Shown here: piece after piece, positions 1-12,270 of the stretch
Numbering within the stretch: the first letter of the stretch is position 1
Layout: every line of letters starts with the position of its first letter
NCBI GenBank assembly: GCA_003290165.1
Contig: QNQO01006240.1
Coordinates: 1 to 64,000, forward strand
Reading direction: 5' to 3'
Length of the DNA stretch: 64,000 nt
Source of the DNA: Berberis thunbergii
Taxonomy: Eukaryota; Streptophyta; Magnoliopsida; Ranunculales; Berberidaceae
The notes under the pieces: model-generated
Database searches by the model: none
Told to the model about the DNA's origin: nothing
The model's input: the letters and a program-made list of their open reading frames with translations, nothing else
Made by a program: the position numbers and the translations under genes

Positions 1-2019
1 TGCGTTGAGAGCAAAAAGTTCACGGATGCAAAGTGTTCCCTTACCTCATTCAGTGGGCTCAAGTAGTCACCCGCACCCGGGTTCAAGTAGTGGGAATGGT
101 CATTTAGTTCCATACAATGATCCAAGGAAGAGGAGAGCCACTAATAATCCTATTGCAAATGTTTTCAATATGAGTGAGTGTCAAGAGTTTGATGTTTTGA
201 TTGCAAGGATGTTCTACTCAGTTGCATTGCCATTCAACCTTGCAAAGAATCCGTATTTTCAGGAGGCTTTCACCTATGCAACGAATAAAGTAAAGTCCAT
301 TAGTGGTTACAAGACCCCTGGGAATAATGCATTTTGGACGACATTGCTTCAAAATGAAAGGGGCAACATTCAGAGGTTGTTGGAGGTAACAAGGTTCATT
401 TTGGTTACCAAAAGAGAAACCATTGTTTGTGATGAGTGGACCAATGCCCAAAGGAGGCCTCTCATTAATTTCATAGTGATTAATGAGGGTGGTCCAATGT
501 TCTTGAATGCTGTGATTGTGAAGGGGAGTACAAAGACAAGTTCTTCAATTGCCGGTTTGATCAAGGAAGTCAATGCGGTTCAAGTCATAACCTGTACAAT
601 GCTCCAGTTTGACAAGCTGCATGTTTACTTGTTGAGAGCAGTAATCCTGAGGTGTTTTGGCCACCTTGTGTAGTACACACTCAACCTTGCCTTGAAGAAC
701 ATATGCACTGCCAAAGAACACGCCTGCAAATGAAAAGTCCTAGTCTGTGTAGTTGGATTATTGATGTTGTTGTGGATGGGTGCTGATCAAGAACTTTATC
801 ATGAACCATTCAATGAGGTTGGGCATGTTTAAATGAGCACTCGAGCTTGAAGTTGTTTTCCATAACAAAGACACGCTTTGTTTCAAGCATAATTATGCTC
901 AAGAGGTTGAAAGAATTAAAAGTAGCCTCTAGAATATGGTGATTGGCGATCAATGAGATTCCTATAGGGAAGATGATGTTGAGAAAGGAAAAATTATTGG
1001 ATGACTTGTGGTGGGACAAGTAAACTACGTACTGCGTTTCACAGAGCTTATTTATTCAATGCGCGGAGGGCTGATACAGACGAGCCTGTCTTTCACTTGG
1101 TGTATGAGATGTGGGATGTATGATTGAGAAAGTCAAGCAAGTATTTTACCACCATGAAGGAAAAGGCAGATAGTGAGGATTCAAAGTTTTTTCAGTGGTG
1201 CATCATATACTGGTAGATCGATGGGAGAAAAGCGACACACCATTGCATTGCTTAGCACATTCCTTGAATCCAAGGTAATTAATTACATTGTTTTTAACTT
1301 TTTATTCCACTTAGTCTTGAGTCTTGACTAGAAAGTTGTCTTGAATTTATGGGTTATGCACTTATGTTTAATATATTAATTTGTGCCTATCATTGCTTAT
1401 ATGTAGGTATTATAGGCATAGAATGGCTTGAAGGGGCTCCTAATCGTGTTTTGACACATAGAGATCTTGAGATTTCAAAGGAGATGGATTAAGTGTTTCA
1501 AGAGATACTTTCCTAATGAGGAAAGAAGATTGGTTATTATAAAGTATGCTAAGTTTTCAGCGGGTTTTGGGACAGTTTGCAGAAAGTGATTCTCTATAGA
1601 ATAGAGCATACTTAAAACCTGATGTGTGGTGGGTTTCTCATGGTGTTTCTGCACCATTACTCTAGACTTTAGCTTTGAAGTTACTTGGGCAGTCTTGTTC
1701 TTCCTCGTGTTGAGAGAGGAATTGGAGCACGTATAACAACATCCACTCATTGAAAATGAACCAAATGACCCCACAACGAGCTGAAGATTTGGGGCATGTG
1801 GACTCCAACCTCTGTATTTTTTCAAGAAGAAAACAAGAGTACAAAGAAGGTGAGACAAGGATGTGGGATATCGAAGGAGATACTATTGATTCGTTGGATT
1901 TGGATGCTGCTGGCATGCTTGAGATTGCCCGTCTTTTACTTGATGAACTTGAGCTAGAGGCTGGGCTATTTAATGAAGAGGATGTGGCAGTTGATCTACC
2001 AGTTGATGAAGAGATGTAG
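1..2019 (+). pseudogene. hAT transposase pseudogene (DUF659 to C-terminal dimerisation domain), one intron
   Basis: The reading frame from position 5 to about 590 gives a DUF659-type hAT core (WTNAQRRPLINFIV, then GGPMFLNAV). After a frame change near 570-600 the match continues in other frames: CVVHTLNLALKNICTAKEH near 670-720, KTRFVSSIIMLKRLKEL near 855-920, and HCLAHSLNP near 1245-1275. A likely intron runs from about 1276 (GTAATT) to 1408 (TATGTAG). The C-terminal hAT dimerisation block (LLGQSCSSSC-like) lies near 1680-1750. An open stretch at 1750-2019 encodes the acidic tail (ERAEDLGHVDSNL to PVDEEM). Many frameshifts and stops show it is dead. The N-terminal BED finger would lie left of the window. 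Terminal inverted repeats are not visible. The family is clear; exact exon limits are approximate. Confidence 0.8.
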
Positions 2020-2309
2020 CCACCTAGCTGGTGAGTTAATGAAATTATCAATTTACATTCTCAAATGAATGAAATTATGTTGCTTATGCTTTTGTGAGTA
2101 TGACTTCACTTTATGATGCATTTGGAATTTTGAATGAATGAATGTTTTATTGTATGTTTGGATTGTACACTATTATTATTTATGTTCATATGAGTTACAA
2201 AAAAGTATATTAAAAAAATAAGTATGACCGTGTCGCCAAGTCTTATTTTTGAAAATTGTCGAGTCGCCATGTTCGACATGACACGCATATCTGAGTCTAT
2301 GCATCCTTG

Positions 2310-4389
2310 TTCTTCACTAACAGTATAGGTCCCGCAAATGGGCTATGGGAGTGTTGAATTAGTAAAGTTTGGATCATTTCTTATATTAGTTGTTCCCCCA
2401 CAATCTGTTGCGTGTATGGTATTTTGTAGGGATTTTGAGATGGAAGAGTGGTGGAGTTGGGTTTTAGAGGTGTTTTGTGGTCTAGGGATCTTGTTCGTGG
2501 TAAGGTGCTAGGTATTTGAAAAATATCTTCCAAGTCCATTAACATTTGATTAAGAAAAGGGGGTATGTCTTGTTTCAGTGACTGTTCAGGAATGATGGAA
2601 AATAGTTGGCCAAAGAAACATGATGTGCGTTTCTTAAGAAACTTAGAGATCCCTTCAGGTTCAAGTAGGTATATTGACCCTTCATTAGTGGCACCTTGTA
2701 GGGTAACTAAATGTCCCTCTATAGTTAAGGTGATTTATAACTTCTGGAGATTGATAACTATATCTCCAAATGGCTTGAGCCAATTGCCTCCAAAGACCAT
2801 ATCATAGCCTCCCAAGGGTAGTACCCTAACTCTTCCTTCAAAAGCTACTCCACTCATTGTCCATTGAAGGTTTTGACAGACTGCATTACTGAGTAATTTC
2901 TCTCCATTTTCCACTTTGACTATCATTTGTGGTGTCAAAATGGTTGGCCAAGTTGTGTCTTTAATCACTTGGGGATCCAAAAAGAGTGGGTACCCCCTCT
3001 GTCAATGAGAATGGATATAGTCTTCTTTTTCAGCAGGCCCTTAAGGAGAATGGTGTTTATGGAGGGGCTACCATGGATGGCATGTAATGAGACCTCCATG
3101 TCATATTGCACCTCCTAAATTAGATTTCTATTTCAGGTGGATTTTCAGTTTTTCCTCAGCCAATTCTTCTTCAGGGACTAGCATATAGAGATGTCGTTGC
3201 TTACATAAGTGCCCAGGTTTGTACAACTCGTCACAATTATAGCACAACCCTCTCTATCTTCTTGCTTTCATTTCTGCTAGAGATAGTCTCTTAATAGGTG
3301 GAGTTGAAGGTGAGAACCTGATTGCACTTGGTTATTTGTTCGGTAGGTAGGTTTCAATTGAGACTGGTTATGGCTGTAAGAAGTAGTGTATATGTTACTA
3401 GTCTGTAAGGATGGTTGAAAGAGCTGGTTACAGGTTGATGTCCTGGTCTTGGTATTGTAGTGGTGTAACTATTGCTCTTAGACTAAGATTGGTTTGTTCC
3501 AAGTGCATTTTTAATGCATCATGGCCAGGTTGAAAGCACGTATGATTGTGGTAGGTTTGAACATTTGAACTAAGGTCCGGATTTCAGGTTTCAATCCACT
3601 TAGAAAACTCATCACAAAATAGGTATGAATCTAGGACGTTTTTTATTTCTTTCAAAACAGGTTTTAAAAAGGAAGGTCGTTTCGGGGAGAACCAAAAGGA
3701 CGTTCAGCTTTCAGTCCCCAAATTGTTAAATTCTTCAAACTTGTCATAGTAGTCCTCTACTGTTGTTTCCTATTTTAAATGTTGAATGATCCCACATAGT
3801 TATCTAAAACTGATTCTTCAAATCTCTTACAGATATCTTGAGTGAAATAGTCCAATGAGTAATTTCATTGCATACTTGATAGTCCAAGAACCAGAGGTCT
3901 GCTCTTCCACTAAGGTGAATGGAAGCAACAACTACCTTGTTTTCTTCAGAGACTTGGTAGAAGGCAAAATATCGTTCGCATTTCTTAATCCATGAGTGTG
4001 GATTAGAGCCATTAAACGAAGGAAATTCAAGCTTAGGTAAGTGAGATGACATACCATGGCTCTCCAATGGAGTTTGGAGAGTAATGTTTCCTGAGATCCA
4101 GTCTATCCGCCGACTTGAGAAGCAAGTGTAGAGTTTTCTCCCACTGCCCTAGTATCTCTGTGAGATTGTTGCAGCAACTGGAATAGTTGGTCCATCTTTG
4201 CTTCCAAGCGTTTCTCATGTACTTCACTAGCTAGGGCTAATCTTTTCATCTCTGCCTTGAGTATCTCCATCTGTCCGGTTGTTTCAACTTGAGTTTTCTT
4301 TGTTTCCCTCACCAGAGTCTCTAGTTCCTTAGATCTAGTCTTCATTTCAGGTGTGATTCAGAGATCTCAACAGGCTTTGATACCAAATA
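2310..4389 (-). mobile_element. Ty3/gypsy retrotransposon relic (gag, protease, start of RT), truncated
   Basis: Reading the - strand from right to left gives the order of a Ty3/gypsy element. There is a primer-binding site TTGGTATCAAAGCC (about 4374-4389; tRNA-Met type, one base changed). Gag follows: coiled-coil start at 4103-4345, then LPKLEFPSFNGSNPHSWIKK at 3804-4067. A CCHC knuckle (CYNCDELYKPGHLC) lies near 3185-3250. Protease-region sequence (MVFGGNWLKPFGDIVINLQ) is at 2735-2980. The start of RT (HSHSPFAGPILLV) is near 2310-2370, where the element is cut off against the hAT 3' flank. Gag and protease resemble the chromovirus at 42871-48145, so it is an older member of a related family. 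Frames are broken throughout. Confidence 0.8.
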
Positions 4390-5723
4390 TCATAATAGTG
4401 ACTGCTAGATGAACAATTGAAAGTAAGAACTAGTCAATTTGATTAAAAAACAAAAGGAAATCACCAATTACAGACTTCTCTATTCTTCTAAATCAGAGAC
4501 CTATTTCTCACTTAATTATTTCTTCCTTTTTTTCTCTATTTCTCTCTATTTAACAAATGGAGATCTACAGAATTTTGAATGTATCCTCTAATAGGTTGCC
4601 ACGTGGAAGACTTCCCACCTCCTAACTAACTACTAATCAAATTACAACTTTATCCCTGAAATTTTGAATTTGAATCTCCTGCCAAAAAACTTGTGCTCTT
4701 TCTTATTTTGCTGAAATGTTTTCGGATTCATTTCCAAAGCAATGCTACGTAGCATTGGTATCTCGCCTGGTGGGTGCCAGGCACGTGCCAATTCAGGGAC
4801 ATCAAAAGGGCAAAAAAAAAAAAAAATTCAAATCGAAAACACCATTCTCAAACCTGCAAAAACAACAATTGGGGATTAGGGCTCCAAACTCCGCCTCCTC
4901 CACCCCTGCTACCTCCGTCGAAAGCATATTAGGGCTATGATAGTTCATGGTTGAGTAGAATTGTTTGAATCTATATGAGCAAAGATGTTCAACATTATGT
5001 GTTTGTGGTTTCTCGGCTATGATAGTTTTGTGATACTCAAATTTTGTGATACAGAGAGAAAATATGCATCTAGGTTTCTGAAAAAAAATCCACAAAAAAA
5101 AATCCAAATATCCCAGTCGATTCAAATTCAATTCAATCAACTTTTACAAGACGAGGAAGAAGAAGTTGAACCCATAAAGTAAAAGATGAATCATTCAACA
5201 GAATCTCAATCTCTTCTTCTTATTATTCAACCCTTAAAAACCCATAAAGTTTCCTCCTTTCTCTTCTTCCCCATGAACCCAAAATCCCAATTTGTTACCT
5301 CCATTAACAACAACAACAACCCTCATTTCTCTTCTATGGCTTCTTCACTTCTTTAATAACTTCACAAGTTGCCATCTTTCTTTCTTTCTCTCCTTTGGGT
5401 TTTATTTCTTTGGTTTCTTCGTTTCAAAGATGGGAGCTTTAATGATCAAGAAGACAGAAGAACAATAGCCAGAACAGCAGCATAAGCAATTGGTACCACC
5501 AACAAATTTTTCCCTGGTTGAGAAAGGGATTTACAGATCTTCTCATCTATACAAATGTTCTATATGTTGAATTATGAAAGCAATACAAATTGTTGATACT
5601 CTATTGTTGTTGTTGTTTTTTTTTTTTTTTTTCAAAGACCAGGCACGTGCTTGGCACCATCCAGGCAAGATACCAGGCGAATTTTAGGTGCAATTTAGAA
5701 TTTTCTCATTTCCAAATGTGACA
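4388..5723 (-). repeat. Probable 5' LTR of the 2310-4389 gypsy relic, interrupted by a TIR element
   Basis: The sequence right of the primer-binding site starts TATCATAATAGTGACTG and aligns by eye with the start of the chromovirus LTR (TGTCACAACCAATGACTC). The tail TTTTGCTGAAATG near 4706 also resembles that LTR. A TGTGACA at 5717-5723, beyond the inverted-repeat element 4757-5674, would be the outer LTR end if that element inserted into the LTR. The inner limit is good and the outer limit is inferred. Confidence 0.4.
4757..5674. mobile_element. Small inverted-repeat (foldback/MITE-like) element, 918 bp
   Basis: The ends are near-perfect inverted repeats of 33 bp. The left arm begins GGTATCTCGCCTGGTGGGTG (4757-4789). 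The right arm read on the - strand begins GGTATCTTGCCTGGATGGTG (5642-5674). Just inside are an A-tract (about 4811-4825) and a matching T-tract (about 5617-5632). The interior has no convincing coding frame. A perfect 16-bp palindrome AATGCTACGTAGCATT sits directly outside the left end (4741-4756). No clear target duplication is visible, so the superfamily is open. Confidence 0.55.
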
Positions 5724-7169
5724 TATTAGTTGGCTTGCTCCTGAGCAGATATTCATTTTTTTATTGTTCTTATTAAATGCTCATTCTTTTATTTGTTACT
5801 TGTAAACCCTAGATAGTTTTGGTGGGGGGGAGGGGGCCAGTGTCCATGGTAATGATATATCATCCCATCTCATGCTGACGTTCCAGTCTCATCTAGACGA
5901 TGGTTTTGTCAAGTCATATTGAACTCCTCAGTTTATGTGTTTGGTAGTTGTAAAAACAGGTTGATCTTTTGGTCGGGATGTCCTAAAACAAAGACATCTT
6001 CCTTGAAGATGAGTCCTGAATTTGGGTTCCTGTTGGCCTATGAGATTATGTGTTTGTCCTAAACTTGGTTTTGTTCGAACCACATTTTATACTTACAAGC
6101 TTATATGTGGAGTCTTTTCTATTGAAAACTAAATTGTTCTGACGGATCAAATCATGCAATAAATTCAAACCCAAACTCCACCTAAAAATCCAAAAAACAT
6201 AATTAACATTAAACCTCCATTCATAAAATCAAGCTAAAATACCACCTACCTACCAATCACTGAGAGAGAACAAACTATTAAAACCCAAACATAATTAATG
6301 TCGTTGAACAACACCCAACATTACCCCCCAAAAATTATATCAAATCTAACCCTAACATTCTTAACTTGTATCACAAGAACTTGAAGGTTTTCAAATAAAT
6401 AACCAACCCTAAATGAACCTACCCACTCAACTACAATCTTTAATCAACAAAACACTAACATATTATGATAAATTAATTGAGGATTGAAGTTGTTGACATA
6501 CATCATAGAAAGAAATATTAAAATAAATTAGTTCAAGACAGGATGTGATGGGCGGGATTGAAAATATTCATCTTAATCTCATCCCACTCTAGAGCGGGAT
6601 GGGCCGAGATCGAGATGAAATTAACAGTCCCAAAAGTACCCGGAAAAATTGGGATGGGACTGAATCGGGATCGTGGGATGGGATGCCCACCCCTAGGTCC
6701 TAGTACCCAGTTTGGGTGGTACAAAATGATCCCTAACGGTGCACACAGCTAGAGTTTATTTGAATGGGGCTACTGGAATAGAGATGGAACCAGAAGCAGG
6801 GAAAGGAAATAGATGGGAAAGTCAGATTGTGGATCGATGAAGGCTGGCAGTGGATCGATAGTAGGAGAACCCTTAGAAGGAAGGGGGCATGTGGTAAGTG
6901 ATTGATAATGCGTGATCGAACGATCGACTCTGTTGACGGAGCTAGTTTATCAAAGCGAGCAATGCGGGAGGTTGATTCGGGTGATCGACTCGGTTGGGTT
7001 GTTTCATCGATTGTACAATGTGAAAATTTTGGTCTATTAGAAACATGGGATGAAGGTTTGGGAGGACGATCGGTCTGAACTAAAACAAAAGGGTGTTGGT
7101 CGACTAGGGCCGAGGTGGACGGAGGGGAGGAACTGGCGCCGCCGTCGATGGTGGTGGTCGTAGTCTCCT
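5724..7169. other. Non-coding stretch; degenerate GGGATGGG-rich repeat at 6545-6700
   Basis: No gene is seen. Bases 6545-6700 are rich in GGGATGGG/ATCCCA words and end in CCCACCCCTA, a layout seen at the ends of some plant hAT-type repeats, but no matching left end was found. Bases 6770-7169 translate on the - strand into a broken, proline-rich, gag-like stretch that leads into the relic at 7170. Confidence 0.4.
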
Positions 7170-7806
7170 GATGTGCTGCCGTCGTCAGTGGTATTGTTCA
7201 GGATTCCCGGCCTTCCACCAATTGTATAAGCATCTGCTCCAGCCTCGCTATGACCTTCTTCATCTCCTTGTTACCCTTTTCATTGCTTGTTTGATATCCG
7301 TCATCTCCTTTTTCATTTCCTGTTTCAGGTTTGCGATTTGGGATTGCCTCTCAGTTTCTTTTTCACAAACCTTGTGTCCAAGGAACTAGTTGAACCCTTC
7401 CATGGCTTCATCTTCCTTCACCATCTTTTTAGCCTTTTTTTAAACGTTTGATTTTGTCTTCGTCTGAAAAGGAACAATGGCTCTGATACCAATTGATAGA
7501 TTCGAACTTGTAAATAAATGAAATTGAAATAATACGATGATTGAAAGCAAAGAAATTGACGATAAACAAAATAAACTAATAAACAAAATAAAATTTTATT
7601 CAATCAACTAAATAACAATGGGCAATCTACGTTCCTTTTATAACTAACCTAACTACTAAAACAAGAGACAAACCCTAAACTTAATAGGAAATTAATGTTA
7701 AAACCCTAATTGGAAACCCTATTACAATAATACTAGAATTTCTTATACTACCTAAAATACTAATATTACTAAAAACTAATATTGCTAATTATTCCAATTA
7801 CATCAT
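7170..7806 (-). mobile_element. Ty3/gypsy 5' end relic: LTR, primer-binding site and gag start
   Basis: On the - strand the sequence TTGGTATCAGAGCCATTG (about 7473-7490) matches the initiator tRNA-Met primer-binding site. Downstream on that strand is a gag N-terminus with lysine/glutamate-rich helices (about 7200-7420). On the other side a probable LTR starts TGATAGATTCG near 7494 and runs AT-rich to TACATCA near 7806. The gag frame has several stops. Only the 5' part is present; no pol follows on this side. Confidence 0.55.
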
Positions 7807-8289
7807 AGACAATTGCTTGTTTAGTGGCTTGTTTTGATCATCAAAGTCATGTCTTTCCAATGGTCGATCACTTGGAGGATGGTCTCTAAGATTCCATTCT
7901 CCATTTTTTTCTCGATTGGGTTACTCATAGCATAGAGTTTTTTTTTGGTGTAGGAGTTTCTTGTTTCTCCTTCCTGTTCGCCGTCTCTTGTGGGTTTCAA
8001 CTTTTTAGTTTGTTGTTGTAACCCTTCTTTTTCGTTGCAATGACATGGTTTGATTTATCAGAGAACAAAAAAAGGTTGGAGTGGAAATAATTCAATTAGG
8101 GAATGTTTTCAGTTTCTTTTTTCTTTAAGGATCTTGTGTAATCAATATATGTATTAGATAGATTTGAAGTTCATTAAATTTTTCCAACTTTTGTTCCATA
8201 CATGTTACATGAGTGGTGGTGCCAAGCTTTCTCCTGTAAGCATAGGGGAAAGTGTGATGTCTCTCTCACCTCTTAAGCAATTATTTAGA
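7807..8289. other. Non-coding flank before the LINE relic
   Basis: AT-rich sequence with no frame that I recognise. It may be more LINE ORF2 decayed beyond recognition, but that is a guess. Confidence 0.3.
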
Positions 8290-8811
8290 GGATATCGCTT
8301 GATTGGAACAACTAAAATTTAAGGTGGAGGGTGAGGAAGGACCTAAGAACCTTAGAAATCTCTAGGTATTTTCTGGAAAGGTTAGTCAACCAAAGAGAAA
8401 TACTAAAATAATATCCTTATACAAACAATCTCCAAAATACCATCTTATCAAGTGGAAATTGTGTTTACTTAGTTTGAAAAATCAGAAATTTGAAATATTT
8501 CAAGCTATGTTGGCTAAATGGCTCTGGAGATTCAATATTGAGAAGCATGCTTTGACCAAATAGTTGGTTTTCCAAGATGCCTTCCTCTTCCTTGCGCCTG
8601 TTGGAAACCTATTATGAACCTCAAAGCCAAATTCCATTAGAAGATCTCTTTTAAATTGGGAAAACGCAAAAGGATTTGGATTCAGTCTTGGACTGATAGA
8701 TGGTTGTACAAAGATGTGTACTCTCTTTCTTATTGTTCTCATGGATCAGTGGACAGTTTTAGACATGTGGACTCCGAATTGCTCCTAGAAAAGCTTTGAA
8801 TTATTGGGGCG
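8290..8811 (+). pseudogene. LINE reverse-transcriptase 3' region, first half (split by the Athila insertion)
   Basis: Broken frames on + read like the region of plant LINE ORF2 between RT and the zf-RVT domain: AMLAKWLWRFNIEKHAL (about 8505-8555), then KLGKRKRIWIQSWTDRWLYK (about 8650-8710). The match stops at the Athila-like insertion. The continuation (zf-RVT) resumes at 37286, past the matching TGACC duplication. Numerous stops show it is an old relic. Confidence 0.6.
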
Positions 8812-8816
8812 TGACC

Positions 8817-10517
8817 TGATAGGAGCATAATTATGCTATTTTAGTACCATATTTCTATATATAATTTTGGTTATTACTTGTTAATTACGATACTAACTGC
8901 TATTTTCGTGTTTGTATAGGTTTTCAATTAAAAGATTCCAAAATATAAGAATTGCAAATTGGTTTGAATTATGAAGACTTATTGCAAAAGGAAACTACAC
9001 AAGCAAGGAAACCTAAAGAACACGATTATAAAAGGGTCGATACCTGGCTTTGGAGAGATCACCCATCCACAGCCTCCTCATCATCGCAGCTGCAGCCTCT
9101 TGTTCCTCGCAAACCCATCCACAACCATGCATCCTCGCATTCACAATCCCTGCAATCCACAACCGCAAGCCTCCATCCATCCATCGCAGACATAGTCCAT
9201 CAAAACCTTCTCGCACAGAACCCCATCATCACCTTCACAACCTGTCGCAACAACCAAATCATAGTTCATCATTGATCACCATCGCCTGACCACATCTCCT
9301 TTTTCTCTTCACATATCGCACAACACACTTTAACCTCTCATCACCGTTCGTACCCACACCACAGAGCCACCATCATCTTCTCCATCTCTATCACCTTCAT
9401 CATTTCTCCTTTCGCAGCCCAACAATCACCAGTTCTCCACTTCGCCGTCCTATCTCATTCACTGTCTCAGCCTCTCTATCGTCTCTTACCCTCATTTCCA
9501 TCGCACGTCATCAACAACCACAGCCACACACAGAGAGAAAAGTAAAGCTGATCAGTGAAGAACCAGGGAAGATCGTGAGTGAGGAAGGAAGAGATTTATT
9601 TCTTTTTCTTTTCTGTTATCCACACCAGCAGTCCATTCTTTACCACCACGCAGGCGGGAACAACGTTTTCTATTTACTCTCTCTTATTTTTAGTTTAATA
9701 AATTAATTATGTATTGCTATTCAAACCTAATTAATATGTCTAGTTAAACTTCTCTTAGCTAGGGGTGGAGGATTCGAAGCCCCAAGCATGTGCTTTATGA
9801 ATTAATTGAATTTAATCTTCTTCACTGATTAGTGATTGTGTTTTGCTTAATTGCTTTATAGAAAACTTGTCTTTATATATTTGTTAAAGTGGCCAACTTA
9901 ATAAGCAGGCTAGGATCTAGGGCTAAAGTATAAGAGAGTTTCACCTAATCGTTATAATCTTCACAAGTAGGAAATACCAAGGAACGTTGGTAAGGTTAAG
10001 TAAAAACCTAGGTAAGAACAAAATGCTACTCATACTTGTAATTGCCTAGTTAGTGTTCATATTTTTCATAAAACTTAATGATCTTAGATTGTTATCTAAC
10101 TTGCGATTCCTTATTAGATAGCATGATGAAAGCATTGCTAAGTTTAATTCAACAAACTTGGTAAAATAATAAAATTAATGCAGTGTTGATCACGGTTAAT
10201 CTTGAGCATTATCTCTCACGAATTAGCAAGTAATTATTGAATATTGATTTATGAGCATATGTTTTGTGTGTGGAGATAAACCCTTAGCTATTTTCTCATC
10301 CTTGCAATCCCTTTAGTTCTATCTTTACAATAATTTTCTTAGTTTAAATTAGAAAAATTCAATCCCCCAATATTTTCTTAATTAGGTTAATTATCTTTTA
10401 GTAATTCTTAATGCTAGTTAGCAAGCCCTCTAATCCCCGGTCCAGAACGATCTCTACTTAGTATACTACAATTATAAAGCATGGTATTAAATTGTGTGCT
10501 AGTATAAAAGTGCATCA
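8817..10517 (+). repeat. 5' LTR of the Athila-like element (1701 bp)
   Basis: Direct-repeat partner of 25752-27379 plus 37242-37280. It starts TG and ends TGCATCA, four bases before the primer-binding region. It contains an AG-poor, proline/histidine-coding stretch (8950-9540) in several frames. This is a composition effect rather than a gene, since the same stretch is out of frame in the partner LTR. Confidence 0.9.
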
Positions 10518-10645
10518 ATTTTTTGCCGTCGTTGCCGGGGATTAGTAAAATTACTAATTACTTCATTAGTTTTTTTATTATTTATTTATTGATTGATTTT
10601 CTTTTTGTTGATTTTTTTCCTTTTTTTTATCTTAGGTAGTAGATC

Positions 10646-12270
10646 ATGCGCAATAGGAGATCTAGGGAAAACTTATTAGAGTACGATTCAAAGCCTGAGA
10701 AAATATTTAGAAGACGAATGAGAGAAACGAAAGAGTCACAAACGTCTAGCTCAGAATTTGAATTAGAAGAGCTCGACATGGGAGACAATAGATCTATTAA
10801 AGAACTTTCGGCATCCACTTTGGACTATGCCACACTCCTGTGCATTCAGTATCCAACAGCAGCGCGGGGCAAGACAAAGTCATTCGAGCTGAAATTCAGC
10901 TTATTTTATCATATTCCGAAGTATCATTGTCTTTCTATGGAGTATCCAAATAAACATTTAAAGGAATTTAAAGTTGTATGCTCCAGTATGACGCAATAAT
11001 TGTGGATGAGAACATCCTGAAGCTGAGAGCATTTCCATTTTCTCTGGCTGATAAGGCTAAGGATTTGGCTCTATGAACTACCTTCAAGAACAACATACTC
11101 TTGGGATAGCATGGAGACGGTGTTTCTAAAGAAATTATTCCCAACTTAAAAAATCATCTTGTTGAGGAAGAAAATCAGTGGTATTCAACAAAGTCAAGCA
11201 GAATCATATCAGCTTACTATGAGCACTTCAAAACTCTCATAACAACATGTTCGCAACATCAAATGAAGGAGAAGCTCCTGATTCAATACTGTTATGAGGG
11301 ATTGCTTCCTCTTGAGTGACATATGTTAGATGCAGCGGTAAGATGAGCTTTGGTTGATAAAAACTCCAGCAACAGCGAAAATTTTAATTGCAAACTGAGC
11401 CTTAAACGCCCTCCAGTATGAAGGAATTAGAGAGCCTTCACGCCAAGTCCATGAGGTAAGTACTAATTCTAGTTTGGAAACTCAAATGACTAATCTTACT
11501 TCACTTGTGACTCAGGCTTTGGGGAAGCCGAATGTGCTAGGAGTTGCACAAGTTTGTGGCGTATGCACCATGCTAGAACATCCATCTGATCAATGCCCTC
11601 AATTGATTGAGAATGGTGGTTGGGAGAATGTTAATGCAGTAGGTTTTCAGAGGCAGAATCGGCCCAGGAATAACCCTTATTCTAGCACTTACAATGAAGG
11701 TTGGAGAAATCATTTCAGCTTTGGATGGAGAAATTTAGAAAGCCTCAATAATAAGCTTCAAATCGGTCGCCCCCTGGTTTCTTCCAAAGGCCGCCAGAAC
11801 CATCTTAGCACAATTCAGGTATGCCCCTTAATTATGATAAGATTTTGAAATCGTTCACTATTTCTCAGCAAAACCAATCAAAAGATATAAAAGATTTGAA
11901 ACTACAAATGGGACAGATAGCTGAGTTTACTGGACAAATTCCCGAGCAAGGAAAACCTCATAGTAATCTGAACGACAGCTTTGAAACCGCAAAAGCAATA
12001 ACATTGAGGAGTGGTAGGCAATTTGATAATGAGCCAATAGTCCTCAAACAGAGCCGAAATATGGAAGCTGAGTTACAAGAGGATGATCCAGCCATCGTTG
12101 AAACACCAAAACCCCCAGTTAAGAAGGTGAGTGTTCCAAGTTCAATTCCTGTTAATCCATCTCCACCTCTTATGCCTTTCCCGCGCAGGTTTGCCCAGAC
12201 TAAGAAAAATGAACAGGAGAAGGAAATTTTGGAAACCTTCCAAAAAGTCCAGGTCAATATTCTGCTTCTT
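10646..12270 (+). pseudogene. Athila-like gag pseudogene
   Basis: The frame at 10646-10999 has the gag signature of this clade (LCIQYPTAA, then SMEYPNKHLKEFKVVCSSM). The match goes on in broken frames through about 11470 (NFNCKLSLKRPPV-type degenerate text). The frame at 11474-11848 contains a zinc-knuckle-like CX2CX4HX4C motif (CGVCTMLEHPSDQC), and 11821-12273 holds the C-terminal part (FETAKAITLRSGRQFD, typical of the region before the protease). At least three frame changes and several stops separate the pieces. Gag would package element RNA in a virus-like particle; this copy cannot. Confidence 0.8.

Noticed and set aside
1475..2051. Minus-strand frames under the hAT C-terminus
   Set aside because: The + strand carries the recognisable hAT dimerisation domain; these are shadows.
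6533..6752. Frames on both strands in the GGGATGGG repeat
   Set aside because: Repeat composition; no start context or family likeness.
8952..9289. Overlapping proline/histidine/serine-rich frames
   Set aside because: They lie inside the Athila-like LTR and their counterparts in the 3' LTR (25892-26236) are in different frames; this is a composition effect.
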